A stretch of DNA of 64,000 bases, from positions 53,088 through 117,087 of the forward strand of contig NZ_QICI01000044.1 of the NCBI RefSeq assembly GCF_004119445.1. The letters are read 5' to 3'. The translations under genes and the position numbers were made by a program. The notes beneath the pieces were generated by a model that made no database searches, was not told where the DNA came from, and worked only from the letters and a program-made list of their open reading frames with translations. The DNA comes from Chryseobacterium sp. CH21. GTDB lineage: Bacteria; Bacteroidota; Bacteroidia; Flavobacteriales; Weeksellaceae. Within the stretch, counting starts at the first letter, position 1. Each line of letters starts with the position of its first letter. This document shows positions 55,315-64,000 of this stretch, piece after piece.

Positions 55315-55432
55315 CTTTTTTAAGGTAAATTTTTCTTAACATTGCAATCTTTTAAGAATCATTATATAAGTGATGATAAGATTGCTGCTTTTAAATTTAC
55401 AAATATTTAAAATACAGTGAATTAAAAAAAAG

Positions 55433-55440
55433 TAAATTTG
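55433..55440 (+). promoter_or_regulatory. -7 promoter box of the EEP-family gene
   Basis: TAAATTTG matches TAnnTTTG, about 34 nt before the ATG at 55475. Confidence 0.45.
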
Positions 55441-55474
55441 CAAATTAAATAGTATTAATAATAACTCTAAAGAG

Positions 55475-56665
55475 ATGAAGAGAATTTCGACTCTGTTTGC
55501 CATTGTCATTTCGATCATGGCATTCTCACAACAACAAGGAAAATTGAGAAAAGTAGCTACTGTAGGTTTTTTAAATGTAGAAAACCTTTGGGACACTATC
55601 CGTTCAGCAGATTATATCGATGGAACTAAAGACATTAAGAATCCTGCTTTTCACAGAAGTATTCCTATGGATTCTATCAAGCTTCTGGAAGCTGAAAAAT
55701 ATGACGGGCCATGGAGTGATGGTGCTTTAAAAGGCAAAAAAGTAGTAAGAGAACAAAGCGGCTCTGAAGAGTTTACCCCCAAAAGTGCAAAAAACTACGG
55801 GTCAAAAATTTATAAAGCAAAATTAGCCAACGAAGCTAAAGTAATTTCTGAAATGGGAGCACAATATACCAAAACAGCTCCTGCAATAGTTGGGTTAATT
55901 GAGGTTGAAAACAGACAGGTCATTCAGGATCTTGTGAACGAACCTGCTTTAAAAAAATACGATTACGGAATCATTCATTACAACTCTTATGACTACAGAG
56001 GAATTGATGTAGCATTGATCTATCAGAAAAGAAGATTCACTCCTACCAATTCATTAAAAAAAGAATTGGTAATCTATGGTGACAGCGGAAAAAGAGAATA
56101 CACCAGAGATATCCTTGTGGTAACAGGGTTTTTAGATAATGAGAAAGTTGCATTTTTTATGAACCACTGGCCTTCCAGAAGAGGGGGTGAAGCCATTTCA
56201 TTACCTAAAAGAAATGCTGCTGCTGCTTTATTAAAGAAACAAATGGACAGTGTAAGAGCAGCAGATCCTACGACAAAGCTTTTTGCAATGGGAGATTTTA
56301 ATGATGACCCTGTAAGCCCAAGTTTAAAAAATCATTTGAAAGCTCAGGCAAGCCCTAAAGATTTAAGCGAAGAAACACCTTATCTTAACCTTATGTATCC
56401 TTTATATAAGAAAGGGGTTGCTTCTCTTGCATATCAGGATGCTCCTAACCTATTTGACCAGATTATCGTTTCTAAAAACGTAATTTCAGATCAGGTAACT
56501 AAAGAATACTCTGTATACAAGGCAGAAATCTTTGCCCCGGCTTACTTAGTCAATAAAGAAGGAAATTACAAAGGATATCCTTTCAGATCCTGGAACGGAG
56601 ACCAGTTTACAGGAGGCTACAGTGACCACTTCCCGGCATTTGTAGTTCTTCAGAAAGAACCATAA
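55475..56665 (+). CDS. Exported endonuclease/exonuclease/phosphatase (EEP) family protein
   Basis: A 396-residue protein with a short signal peptide (FAIVISIMAFSQQ). EEP-fold landmarks: TVGFLNVENLWDTI (Asn of the metal site), AIVGLIEVENRQVI (Glu ligand), VAFFMNHWPSRRGG (catalytic His), FAMGDFNDDPVSPS (Asp-Asn) and GYSDHFPAF (Asp-His). The site is complete, so it should cleave a phosphodiester or phosphomonoester outside the cytoplasm. Extracellular DNA or sphingolipids are possible targets; the substrate is not identified. It is divergent from the TonB operon. Confidence 0.9.
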   Translation: MKRISTLFAIVISIMAFSQQQGKLRKVATVGFLNVENLWDTIRSADYIDGTKDIKNPAFHRSIPMDSIKLLEAEKYDGPWSDGALKGKKVVREQSGSEEFTPKSAKNYGSKIYKAKLANEAKVISEMGAQYTKTAPAIVGLIEVENRQVIQDLVNEPALKKYDYGIIHYNSYDYRGIDVALIYQKRRFTPTNSLKKELVIYGDSGKREYTRDILVVTGFLDNEKVAFFMNHWPSRRGGEAISLPKRNAAAALLKKQMDSVRAADPTTKLFAMGDFNDDPVSPSLKNHLKAQASPKDLSEETPYLNLMYPLYKKGVASLAYQDAPNLFDQIIVSKNVISDQVTKEYSVYKAEIFAPAYLVNKEGNYKGYPFRSWNGDQFTGGYSDHFPAFVVLQKEP

Positions 56666-56671
56666 AAAAGT

Positions 56672-56699
56672 TAGGCACTCTTATTGGAGTGCTTTTTTA
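56672..56699 (+). terminator. Rho-independent terminator after the EEP-family gene
   Basis: GCACTC / GAGTGC with a six-base loop, then TTTTTT. It lies immediately before the next gene. Confidence 0.75.
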
Positions 56700-56715
56700 T
56701 GTAAATACCTTTATC

Positions 56716-57135
56716 ATGAAAAATAGTATTTTATTAGTAATGATTGCTTTGCTTCCTTTCAGCTGTTTTTCACAGGAAACACCAAAGAAAGATAAAGAAC
56801 AACAGGAAATGAAACCTTCTAAAAACGGAGATGGAGAATGGGATCTTACAGTCATTGACACCCAGTTTGATTATTTTCTGAGTGCTGTAGCCAAGCCCAT
56901 CAGCCAGTATACAGAATCTTATCTGAAAACAAAAAACACATTTTTGGTGAATGAATGGAACAGTTATTATAATTCCGGGAGATACAGAAATGTTATAGAA
57001 TCCGGAATAGATTACGATCCTAAGGAAAATTACGGGATCAAGTTTGAATATAAATTATATCAGGTTTTCGTGTATGTAAACTGGAAATATAAATTAAGAA
57101 TGAACGGATTATCCGGAAGTGATGCGATAAGATAG
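56716..57135 (+). CDS. DUF6146 family exported protein
   Basis: A 139-residue protein with signal peptide MKNSILLVMIALLPFSCFSQ (the FSC makes a lipoprotein possible). After a charged linker (KKDKEQQEMKPSKNGDGEW) the conserved DUF6146 block runs from DLTVIDTQFDYFLSAVAKPI through NEWNSYYNSGRYRNVIESGI and DYDPKENYGIKFEYKLYQVF. Function is unknown. The start at 56716 is preferred over an upstream 56689 because it gives a normal signal peptide and clears the terminator. Confidence 0.82.
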   Translation: MKNSILLVMIALLPFSCFSQETPKKDKEQQEMKPSKNGDGEWDLTVIDTQFDYFLSAVAKPISQYTESYLKTKNTFLVNEWNSYYNSGRYRNVIESGIDYDPKENYGIKFEYKLYQVFVYVNWKYKLRMNGLSGSDAIR

Positions 57136-57153
57136 TTTCATCATTACATCTAA

Positions 57154-57188
57154 TAAAAAAGGTTCAGAATGATTCTGAACCTTTTCAT
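57154..57188. terminator. Bidirectional terminator between DUF6146 and superoxide dismutase genes
   Basis: AAAAGGTTCAGAAT pairs with ATTCTGAACCTTTT with almost no loop, flanked by A on the left and T on the right. Confidence 0.85.
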
Positions 57189-57206
57189 TTTTATAATAGC
57201 TGAAAA

Positions 57207-57803
57207 TTATTTATTGAATAATTCTTCTACTTTATCCCAGTTTACTACATCGAAGAATGCAGAAACATAGTCAGGTCTTCTATTTTGGTAGTTTAAATAA
57301 TAAGCATGCTCCCAAACGTCCAATCCTAAAACCGGAGTTCCTTTAACGTCTGCTACAGGCATTAATGGATTGTCCTGGTTAGGTGTAGAAGATACAGATA
57401 CAGAACCGTCAGCATTTTTTACTAACCAAGCCCATCCTGAACCGAATCTTGTTTTAGCAGCATCAGAAAAATCATTTTTGAATTTCTCAAGACCACCATA
57501 GTTTTCAATAGCCGCTTTTACATTTCCTACAGGCTCTTTGCTTCCTCCTGGCGTTAAAATTTCCCAGAATAAAGAGTGGTTGAAGTGTCCTCCTCCATTG
57601 TTTCTTACTGCTGGCTTGTCAGTTCCTGTCTGGCAGATTTCTTCAATCGTTTTTCCTGCTAGTTCAGTTCCTTCAATTGCTTTATTTAAATTGTCAATAT
57701 ATGCCTGATGGTGTTTTGTATGGTGGATTTCCATAGTTCTTGCATCAATAGTTGGCTCTAATGCATCGTATGCATATCCTAGTTTTGGTAATTCAAATGA
57801 CAT
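57207..57803 (-). CDS. Superoxide dismutase, Mn/Fe type (Mn-like residues)
   Basis: A 198-residue enzyme that dismutates superoxide in the cytoplasm. Metal ligands are His27 (MEIHHTKHH), His76 ([11 protein letters not shown]), Asp162 and His166 ([10 protein letters not shown]). The outer-sphere glutamine sits at residue 143 in NQDNPLMP, the position typical of manganese enzymes rather than iron enzymes, and [10 protein letters not shown] agrees. Metal use can still be flexible in this group. Its promoter is at 57829-57859. Confidence 0.95.
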   Translation of the reverse strand: MSFELPKLGYAYDALEPTIDARTMEIHHTKHHQAYIDNLNKAIEGTELAGKTIEEICQTGTDKPAVRNNGGGHFNHSLFWEILTPGGSKEPVGNVKAAIENYGGLEKFKNDFSDAAKTRFGSGWAWLVKNADGSVSVSSTPNQDNPLMPVADVKGTPVLGLDVWEHAYYLNYQNRRPDYVSAFFDVVNWDKVEELFNK

Positions 57804-57828
57804 AATCTTTATTTTTAATGTTATAACC

Positions 57829-57859
57829 CAAAAATAACCAATATTTAAGGTATTATCAA
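57829..57859 (-). promoter_or_regulatory. Promoter of the superoxide dismutase gene
   Basis: On the minus strand TTG (57857-57859) and TATTTTTG (57829-57836) are 20 bp apart, matching the -33/-7 pattern; the leader is about 20 nt. Confidence 0.6.
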
Positions 57860-57948
57860 GGATTGTAGATTACTTTAATAAATATTTAACATTGATACAT
57901 TGATTTAGAATGAATTAAGTTTTATTTTTTTTTATTTACGTCCAACAA

Positions 57949-57980
57949 AAAGCACGAACCTAATGATCCGTGCTTTCCGC
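57949..57980 (-). terminator. Rho-independent terminator after rho
   Basis: On the minus strand AAAGCACG and CGTGCTTT form a stem around a 12-base loop, followed by TTG and a weak T tail. Confidence 0.6.
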
Positions 57981-58000
57981 TTAACAATATTAAATTAAAT

Positions 58001-59836
58001 TTATTTATTCATAGACATCAGGAATTCCTCATTATTCAGAGTTCCTTTGATGTTCTTATTAACAAATTCCATTGCTTCTACAGGATTCATTTCAGAAAGA
58101 TATTTTCTGAAGATCCACATTCTCTGTGAAGTCACTTCATCCAGAAGCAGATCATCTCTACGCGTACTGGAAGAAATAAGATCAATAGCAGGATAGATTC
58201 TTCTGTTAGCAATTTTTCTGTCTAACTGAAGTTCCATGTTACCCGTACCTTTGAATTCTTCAAAGATTACTTCGTCCATTTTAGATCCTGTATCAATCAA
58301 TGCAGTTGCAATAATGGTAAGAGATCCTCCTCCTTCAATTTTTCTTGCTGCTCCGAAAAATCTTTTTGGCTTGTGAAGCGCATTCGCATCTACTCCACCG
58401 GAAAGAACTTTACCTGATGCAGGCGTTACGGTGTTGTATGCTCTTGCTAATCTTGTAATAGAATCCAGTAAAATAACTACATCATGTCCACATTCTACCA
58501 TTCTTTGTGCTTTTGCAAGAACAAGGTTGGCAACTTTTACGTGTTTTTCTGCTGCTTCATCAAATGTAGAAGCAATTACTTCTGCATTTACGCTTCTTTC
58601 CATGTCAGTAACCTCTTCCGGACGTTCATCGATCAAAAGAACCATCATATATACTTCCGGGTGGTTAGCTGCAATAGAGTTTGCAATATCTTTAAGCAAC
58701 ATCGTTTTACCTGTTTTAGGCTGTGCAACGATCATTGCTCTCTGACCTTTTCCGATAGGTGCAAATAAATCTACAATTCTGGTAGAAATCGTAGAATTGT
58801 TTCCTGCCAAATTGAATTTTTCTTCCGGGAAAAGCGGTGTAAGATACTCAAAAGCCACACGGTCTTTGATGAATGCAAGATCACGTCCGTTAACCTCTGT
58901 TGGTTTTAATAATGAAAAGTATTTCTCTCCTTCTTTTGGAAGTCTTACAATTCCTTTCACGGTATCTCCGGTTTTCAACCCATAATTCCTGATCTGTGCT
59001 GTAGATACATACACATCATCCGGAGAAGAGATATAGCTGAAATCTGAAGAACGTAAAAATCCGTAGTTATCCGGTAAAATTTCCAAAACACCTTCAATAC
59101 TTACCAATCCATCGAAATTGAATTCTTTTTTATGGTCGTGCTGCTCCTCTGCCTTTTCAGAATGTCTGTTTTGATTCTGATTCTGATTTTGGTTTTGATG
59201 CTGGTGTTGTTGGTTTTGGTTTTTATGTTGGTTTCCACTGTTCTGTGGATGGTTGTGTCCTTTTTGAGGTCTGTTAGCCTGTTGTTGAGGGGGATTGTTC
59301 GGCTTTTCTTCAGCCTGAGCAGGCTCTTGAGATTCTGTGTTTTTTGGAGTTTCTGGTCTTTCCTGAGATACTTCTGTATTAGCTGTATTGGTAGAAACTC
59401 TTTTTCTTTTCTTTTTAGCTTGAGCATTTGCTGCTGATTCTTCACTTACTGCAGCTACTTCCGCTTTTGGCTCTTCCGGTTTTATTTCTTCAGAAGCGGG
59501 TACCTTTTCTTCTACTTTCTCTTCTGCTTTAGGTTCTTCTGCCGGAGCTTTTGCATTTGTGTTTGTTTTTGGCTTGGCTGCCGGTTTTTTCGGAGCAGCT
59601 TTTCTTGCCGGGGCTTTAGCAGGTTTTTCTGCTGGAGCCTCTTCAGTGGTTACACTGGTAGTTTCTGTGGCGTTGAAATAATCTTTTGCAACTTTAGGGT
59701 TAGAAGCCTGAAAGTCAAGAATAGCAAAGATCTTGTCATTTTCATTGCTGGTTCTTGCAACTTTAACGCCCAAATCTTTTAAGATTTTAGTCAGTTCCGT
59801 TACGGATTTTGACCTTAACGTTTCTATGTTAAACAT
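58001..59836 (-). CDS. rho: Transcription termination factor Rho with long disordered insert
   Basis: A 611-residue hexameric RNA helicase that ends transcription. The Rho-N helical domain is at 1-50 ([20 protein letters not shown]). About 60-235 is a low-complexity region, first Ala/Lys/Pro/Glu-rich, then Gln/Asn/His-rich (for example [13 protein letters not shown]). The RNA-binding cold-shock-like domain follows ([16 protein letters not shown]), then the ATPase with Walker [24 protein letters not shown], and [19 protein letters not shown]. Such inserts are usual in Bacteroidota Rho and are linked to phase separation or binding RNA. The promoter overlaps that of the divergent DUF4293 gene. 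Confidence 0.96.
   Translation of the reverse strand: MFNIETLRSKSVTELTKILKDLGVKVARTSNENDKIFAILDFQASNPKVAKDYFNATETTSVTTEEAPAEKPAKAPARKAAPKKPAAKPKTNTNAKAPAEEPKAEEKVEEKVPASEEIKPEEPKAEVAAVSEESAANAQAKKKRKRVSTNTANTEVSQERPETPKNTESQEPAQAEEKPNNPPQQQANRPQKGHNHPQNSGNQHKNQNQQHQHQNQNQNQNQNRHSEKAEEQHDHKKEFNFDGLVSIEGVLEILPDNYGFLRSSDFSYISSPDDVYVSTAQIRNYGLKTGDTVKGIVRLPKEGEKYFSLLKPTEVNGRDLAFIKDRVAFEYLTPLFPEEKFNLAGNNSTISTRIVDLFAPIGKGQRAMIVAQPKTGKTMLLKDIANSIAANHPEVYMMVLLIDERPEEVTDMERSVNAEVIASTFDEAAEKHVKVANLVLAKAQRMVECGHDVVILLDSITRLARAYNTVTPASGKVLSGGVDANALHKPKRFFGAARKIEGGGSLTIIATALIDTGSKMDEVIFEEFKGTGNMELQLDRKIANRRIYPAIDLISSSTRRDDLLLDEVTSQRMWIFRKYLSEMNPVEAMEFVNKNIKGTLNNEEFLMSMNK
59160..59235. repeat. Low-complexity tract encoding the Gln/Asn/His segment of Rho
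   Basis: Tandem copies of a TTTTGATTC/TTTGGTTTT-type hexamer unit encode alternating Gln, Asn and His. Such tracts change length by slippage and are prone to misassembly, so its exact length should be treated with care. Confidence 0.6.
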
Positions 59837-59914
59837 ATTTATGTAAAAATGTAATTAATTGTGAGTAAGAAAAGTAAGTCCGGCGACTTTGGTTTTCAAG
59901 TACATTGTATAATG

Positions 59915-59945
59915 CAAATCTACACTTATTTTTGAATTGTGCAAA
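59915..59945 (-). promoter_or_regulatory. Promoter of rho, overlapping the divergent promoter
   Basis: On the minus strand TTTG (59942-59945) and TAGATTTG (59915-59922) are 19 bp apart. The leader to the start at 59836 is about 75 nt, long enough for regulation. Confidence 0.6.
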
Positions 59946-59961
59946 ATTTATGTTATTTTTG
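59931..59961 (+). promoter_or_regulatory. Promoter of the DUF4293 gene, overlapping the rho promoter
   Basis: TTTG (59931-59934) and TATTTTTG (59954-59961) are 19 bp apart. The two divergent promoters share 15 bp, so polymerase binding at one should exclude the other. Confidence 0.6.
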
Positions 59962-59979
59962 CCAAGAATTTAATATTCA

Positions 59980-60369
59980 ATGCTACAGAGAATACAAACT
60001 ATATGGGCTTTATTAGCAGTTTTAGCTGCTGTTTTCCTTTTTATAACGGGACAGGATGTTGTCATTTCAGACAGTATTCCTTTGCTTAATTTGGGATGTA
60101 TAGCCCTTGTTATTATAGGAGCATTAAGTATTTTTAGTTTCAAAAACAGAAAAAGACAAATTTTGCTGAATACCATCAGCATCATTATAAACGTTTTGTT
60201 GATTGGTGTATTGGCGTACTGGTTACTAAAATTATCCGGAGGAATTCATTTTCCTGAGAAGGGTATTGAGCCAATTTTCCCATTGATTGCGGTGATATGT
60301 CTGCTTATAGCAAATGTTTACACCCGCAAAGATGAGAGGCTCGTAAAATCTGTAGACAGACTTCGATAA
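59980..60369 (+). CDS. DUF4293 family membrane protein
   Basis: A 129-residue protein with four hydrophobic helices. It begins MLQRIQTIWALLAVLAAVF and has FSFKNRKRQILLN and the C-terminal ANVYTRKDERLVKSVDRLR, the hallmark of DUF4293. Function is unknown; adjacency to rho is common in Bacteroidota. Its promoter overlaps that of rho. Confidence 0.85.
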   Translation: MLQRIQTIWALLAVLAAVFLFITGQDVVISDSIPLLNLGCIALVIIGALSIFSFKNRKRQILLNTISIIINVLLIGVLAYWLLKLSGGIHFPEKGIEPIFPLIAVICLLIANVYTRKDERLVKSVDRLR

Positions 60370-60390
60370 CCTTACAACGATTTTTTGAGT

Positions 60391-60424
60391 GAGAACAGCT
60401 TCTTTTTAGGAGCTGTTTTTTATT
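60391..60424 (+). terminator. Rho-independent terminator after DUF4293
   Basis: AACAGCT / AGCTGTT with a 10-base loop, followed by TTTTTATTTTT. Confidence 0.75.
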
Positions 60425-60536
60425 TTTCACCTACTCCTATTTATAATTCTACTCTGTCAGATCAATTAATTTATGTACATTCATGCAACTTTTTAACTGA
60501 AACCACGACAGATCATATAACTTTTAATAAAAGACA

Positions 60537-61457
60537 ATGAAAAAGCTAACTTATCTTACTTTATCACTTTTCTCCATATTTACCTTTGCACAGGAAGTTT
60601 CCAAAGAAAGGGTAAAAACAGTCCTTTCTACACTGGCATCCGACGAAATGAAAGGCCGTGAAATCGGAACTCAGGAAAACGAAAATGCAGCCAACTATAT
60701 TGCTAAACTTTTCAAAGAAAACAATCTGGAATACTGTACAGGAAAATCCTATTTAGTACCATTTGACTATAATGGAAAAACAGTATACAATGTCTGCGGT
60801 GTCAAAAGGGGGAAATCAGATCAGTATCTTGGTTTCTCAGGACATTTTGATCATATCGGAACCAGTGATAAAACAGGAGACAATATTTATAATGGAGCAG
60901 ATGATGACGCCAGCGGAATTACAACTCTGGTAGGCATCGCCGATTATTTTAAAAATAAAAAACCGGAATTCTCCATGGTATTTATGGCATTTAATGGAGA
61001 AGAGAAAGGAATGCTGGGTTCAAGAGCTATTTCAACAGATAAAAACTTAGATCCTATTTATAATAAAATGACGGCCCTTTTCAATTTTGAAATGGTTGCT
61101 ACAGAGTCTCAGTGGGGGAAAAATGCATTATATATGACCGGAGACGGATTCTCAGATCTTGATGAACTTTTCAATAAAAATGCAGTAAACGGATTAAAAA
61201 TAAATGCAGATCCTTATGCAAGGCAACAATTATTTTACCGTTCAGACAATGTAAGCTTTGTAAAAAAGAAAATCATTGCTCACTCATTCTCTACCGTTGA
61301 TATGACAAAAGCGTCTCATTATCACCACGAAAATGATGACGTCAACATTGTAGACTTTGATAATATGACGCAGATCATCAATAACTTTGGAAAAACTCTG
61401 GACAAGCTGAGTCCTAAAAATTTTGCTCCGAAGTATAATGACCAGGTAAAATTTTAA
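60537..61457 (+). CDS. Secreted M28 family metallopeptidase
   Basis: A 306-residue enzyme with signal peptide (ending IFTFAQE). The M28 zinc site: His in SGHFDHIG, Asp in NGADDDASG, Glu-Glu in FNGEEKGMLGS, a ligand in FNFEMVATES, and His in SHYHHENDD. Here the fourth ligand reads Glu where many M28 peptidases have Asp, as in a known Bacteroidota subgroup. Family members are aminopeptidases or glutamate carboxypeptidase-like, removing amino acids from peptides outside the cytoplasm. A hairpin terminator follows. Confidence 0.92.
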   Translation: MKKLTYLTLSLFSIFTFAQEVSKERVKTVLSTLASDEMKGREIGTQENENAANYIAKLFKENNLEYCTGKSYLVPFDYNGKTVYNVCGVKRGKSDQYLGFSGHFDHIGTSDKTGDNIYNGADDDASGITTLVGIADYFKNKKPEFSMVFMAFNGEEKGMLGSRAISTDKNLDPIYNKMTALFNFEMVATESQWGKNALYMTGDGFSDLDELFNKNAVNGLKINADPYARQQLFYRSDNVSFVKKKIIAHSFSTVDMTKASHYHHENDDVNIVDFDNMTQIINNFGKTLDKLSPKNFAPKYNDQVKF

Positions 61458-61473
61458 ATAAAACCATGATATA

Positions 61474-61498
61474 AAAACCGCTTAAACAGCGGTTTTTT
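61474..61498 (+). terminator. Rho-independent terminator after the M28 peptidase
   Basis: AAAACCGC / GCGGTTTT with a seven-base loop, then TT. Confidence 0.8.
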
Positions 61499-61664
61499 CA
61501 TTAAAAAATAATGACATATTACCTCTGATTATTAAGTATCTTTCTGACTTATTGATTCAAAAAAATGAGATACAATAGCCCTGAGTTGTAACAAAAAGAC
61601 AATTTTTAGAACTTATCCATTAAAGTAAAACAGGATTAAGAACGTCTTATCTTTTAATTTTACG

Positions 61665-61672
61665 TAATTTTG
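61665..61672 (+). promoter_or_regulatory. -7 promoter box of the ABC exporter gene
   Basis: TAATTTTG matches TAnnTTTG, 20 nt before the ATG at 61693. Confidence 0.45.
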
Positions 61673-61692
61673 CTATCCAATTTTTTCATTGA

Positions 61693-63531
61693 ATGAACCA
61701 ATATATTAAAATACTAAAGTTCGCAAGACCTCACCAAAAATACATCTACGGAAGTTTGTTTTTCAACCTTATGTACTCTGTATTTCAGATTGCTTCCTTA
61801 GGGACTATTCTACCGGTTTTGGGGATGCTTTTCGGAACCATTGAGGCCAAAAAATACAGTCATCCTCCTGTATATTCGGGAGAGATTTTAGACTTCTTCT
61901 CTTACGCAAAAGAATATGCCAATTATTATGTTCAAACCTTAGTAACTGAGCATGGAGCACTTAATGTTTTGGCCTGGCTTTGTGTGATCACGGCTTTTAT
62001 GTTTTTACTGAGAAACCTTTTCAGATATTTAGGTTCGTTTTTATTGATCAACTATCGTGTAGGGGTTACTAAAGATCTTCGTGGGGCCATGTACAGAAAG
62101 ATTCTTTCTTTACCCGTTTCATTTTTTACAGAAAGCAGAAAGGGAGATCTGATGTCCCGTATGTCCAATGACGTAGGGGAAGTTGAAGGTAACATTTTGG
62201 GAAGTTTAGTGGAACTGATCAACGCTCCTTTCATGCTGATCAGCACATTGGTAACGCTTTTCTTTTTAAGTACAGAAATGACACTTTTCTCGCTATTAGT
62301 ATTGCCTGTAATGGGAACGATGATTGCTTTAATCGGAAAAAGCCTGAAAAAAGATTCTCACCAGGCTCAAAATGAGATGGGAAATATCTTCTCAATTGTA
62401 GATGAAACATTAAAATCTACAAAAGTGATTAAGATTTTCAGTGCAGAAAAAATAATGGACAACCGTTTTATGCAATCTATGCAGAAATGGATTAACAGTT
62501 CAATAAGCTTAGGAAGAAAAAAGGAATTAGCCTCTCCGATGAGCGAATTTTTAGGTTCGGTTACTTTCTTAATTATCGCCTGGTATGGTGGAAAACAAAT
62601 TATTGTAGAACAAAGTATTTCGCCTGCTGATTTCCTTGTTTTTCTGGGTATTTTCTTCCAGATTTTACCCCCTGTGAAAAGTTTATCACAGTCTATTTCT
62701 AATGTACAGAAAGGAGAAGCTTCTCTCGAAAGAGTTTTAGCCATTCTTGATGCTGATGTGAAAATTGACGAAGTGCCCAATCCTGTTTCGATCTCCACAT
62801 TAAATAGTTCCATTGAATTTAATAATATTGGTTTTTACTATGATAAAGACCACACGATTCTTAAAAATTTCTCACTCTCTATTCCAAAAGGGAAAACAGT
62901 TGCTCTTGTTGGACAAAGTGGAAGTGGTAAAACAACCATCGCCAATCTTTTAGCAAGATTCTATGATGTTTCTGAAGGAGAAATTCTGATTGACGGAACA
63001 GATATCAAACATTTAAAATTACAGGAGTACCGTAAGCTATTGGGAATGGTAACACAGGAGTCGGTATTATTTAATGATTCTGTTTACAATAATATTCTGA
63101 TGGGTAAACCTGATGCTACCAGAGAAGAAGTGATTGCAGCTGCAAAAATTGCCAATGCAGATGCATTTATCACCACGCTTCCTGAGGGATATGAATCCAA
63201 TATTGGGGATGATGGAGGAAAACTTTCCGGAGGTCAGAAACAAAGGGTTTCTATTGCCAGAGCGGTATTGAAAAACCCACCTATAATGATCCTAGATGAA
63301 GCCACCTCTGCACTGGATACAGAATCCGAAAGATTTGTACAGGATGCACTGGAGAAAATGATGGAAAACAGAACTTCTTTAGTCATTGCCCACCGTCTTT
63401 CTACGATTCAGAAAGCAGACTGGATTGTGGTAATGGAAAAGGGTGATATTGTAGAACAGGGAACACACCATGACCTGATTGCAAAAAGAGGAACCTATCA
63501 CAAACTTGTTGAGCTTCAAAATTTCGACTAA
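61693..63531 (+). CDS. ABC exporter, MsbA-like fused permease and ATPase
   Basis: A 612-residue half-transporter. Six hydrophobic helices (about 15-330) are followed by an ATPase: Walker A GQSGSGKTTIANLLARF, Q-loop MVTQESVLFND, signature KLSGGQKQRVSIARAVL, Walker B IMILDEATSALD, and the H-loop AHRLSTIQKAD. LSLPVSFFTESRKGDLMSRMSND matches the coupling region of exporters. It works as a homodimer or heterodimer in the inner membrane; lipid, lipid A or drug export are typical roles. The downstream DUF1801 gene is 18 nt away. Confidence 0.94.
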   Translation: MNQYIKILKFARPHQKYIYGSLFFNLMYSVFQIASLGTILPVLGMLFGTIEAKKYSHPPVYSGEILDFFSYAKEYANYYVQTLVTEHGALNVLAWLCVITAFMFLLRNLFRYLGSFLLINYRVGVTKDLRGAMYRKILSLPVSFFTESRKGDLMSRMSNDVGEVEGNILGSLVELINAPFMLISTLVTLFFLSTEMTLFSLLVLPVMGTMIALIGKSLKKDSHQAQNEMGNIFSIVDETLKSTKVIKIFSAEKIMDNRFMQSMQKWINSSISLGRKKELASPMSEFLGSVTFLIIAWYGGKQIIVEQSISPADFLVFLGIFFQILPPVKSLSQSISNVQKGEASLERVLAILDADVKIDEVPNPVSISTLNSSIEFNNIGFYYDKDHTILKNFSLSIPKGKTVALVGQSGSGKTTIANLLARFYDVSEGEILIDGTDIKHLKLQEYRKLLGMVTQESVLFNDSVYNNILMGKPDATREEVIAAAKIANADAFITTLPEGYESNIGDDGGKLSGGQKQRVSIARAVLKNPPIMILDEATSALDTESERFVQDALEKMMENRTSLVIAHRLSTIQKADWIVVMEKGDIVEQGTHHDLIAKRGTYHKLVELQNFD

Positions 63532-63549
63532 TCTTTTAATTGAATTAAA

Positions 63550-63897
63550 ATGAATCCTATACAAGAGTATTTCTACAGAATCGATGAACCTGAAAGAAGT
63601 ACTCTTTTATTTTTGCGCGATGCTATTCTGGCGTCAGATCCTGAAAACATTACAGAAACGTTCAGTTTTGGGCTTCCGTTCATCAAATACAAAAAGAAAA
63701 TGCTGTGCTATTTCTATTACAGCAAAAAATATCAAAAGCATTATCTTAGCTTTTATCACGGTGACAGACTCGATTATCCTGAGCTGATTCAGGATGGCAG
63801 AAAGAAGTTTAAAATCCTTCTCATTGATGTAGAAGAGGATCTTCCAGTTGAATTTATATTAAATCTGACTCAGGAGGTCAAAAGATATATAAAATAA
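63550..63897 (+). CDS. DUF1801 (YdhG-like) family protein
   Basis: A 115-residue protein. It begins NPIQEYFYRIDEPERSTLLF, then SFGLPFIKYKKKMLCYFYY and SFYHGDRLDYPELIQDGRKK, matching DUF1801/YdhG-like proteins, whose structures resemble small alpha/beta iron-chaperone-like folds. Function is unclear. It probably shares the ABC exporter's transcript. The last 100 bp of the window hold no complete gene. Confidence 0.82.
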   Translation: MNPIQEYFYRIDEPERSTLLFLRDAILASDPENITETFSFGLPFIKYKKKMLCYFYYSKKYQKHYLSFYHGDRLDYPELIQDGRKKFKILLIDVEEDLPVEFILNLTQEVKRYIK

Positions 63898-64000
63898 AAA
63901 ATGAACTTGCAACTATTTTTGAGACAAAATTTATATACTCTTTATGCTACATTTTTAGATTGATTAGACATTAAATTTTGATATTCTCTTATGGTTAAAT

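Noticed and set aside
1..64000. CRISPR arrays, tRNA or rRNA genes.
   Set aside because: No spaced direct repeat array, cloverleaf or ribosomal sequence was seen on either strand.

Overview
The window comes from a member of the Flavobacteriia, most likely Chryseobacterium or a close relative. Supporting signs: AT-rich DNA; type IX secretion (T9SS) type B C-terminal sorting domains; exosortase XrtF with its partner; TonB receptor/lipoprotein pairs; a Rho factor with a long disordered insert; several Flavobacteriia-restricted DUF families (DUF4293, DUF5689, DUF6146, DUF6702, DUF2306); and promoters of the Bacteroidota type (-7 box TAnnTTTG). The genus is inferred from protein recognition, not from a database search. 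No rRNA, tRNA or CRISPR array was seen.

Layout. 1-5.5 kb: end of a surface polysaccharide locus (glycosyltransferase, acetyltransferase), a phosphoethanolamine-transferase-like enzyme, a DUF2306 membrane protein and a broken membrane-anchored AraC regulator. 5.8-9.3 kb: a bicarbonate/CO2 island (two beta-carbonic anhydrases around a SulP transporter). 9.4-14.5 kb: pth, two paralogous lipoproteins and three tandem secreted paralogs. 14.9-22.8 kb: mfd, small envelope proteins, a GH3-family adenylase and an MFS exporter. 23-35.2 kb: four large T9SS-exported adhesin-like proteins with a shared C-terminal half, in two pairs around dnaB and rnhA. 35.3-38.4 kb: a nitroreductase and nadB-nadC. 38.6-44.8 kb: a TonB receptor, a small membrane protein, asd, a cation diffusion facilitator and the xrtF pair. 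45-48.5 kb: a probable cell-wall recycling cluster (amgK, a RapZ-C-like gene, murU, then a LOG-family gene) carrying a GxxExxY gene between inverted repeats. 48.6-50.8 kb: DUF6702, an AidA/PixA protein, an IS3 remnant and a broken orphan gene. 50.9-57.1 kb: a TonB receptor/DUF5689 lipoprotein operon, an EEP-family phosphodiesterase and DUF6146. 57.2-64 kb: superoxide dismutase, rho, DUF4293, an M28 peptidase, an ABC exporter and a DUF1801 protein.

Data quality is a main message. Seven genes (AraC regulator, first carbonic anhydrase, mfd, GH3, one T9SS lectin, murU, and the orphan gene at 50.3 kb) are each split by the apparent loss of one base in a short A or T run. In every case restoring one base joins the halves into one protein, full-length where a family is known. 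This looks like systematic consensus error rather than real decay, so they are annotated as frameshifted genes that are probably intact in the cell.

The most unusual biology is: (i) the amgK/RapZ-C/murU cluster with a roughly 500-bp inverted-repeat-bounded GxxExxY cassette inside it; (ii) the modular family of four T9SS adhesins; and (iii) TAnnTTTG boxes only 3-4 nt before the start codon of five genes, suggesting leaderless mRNAs.
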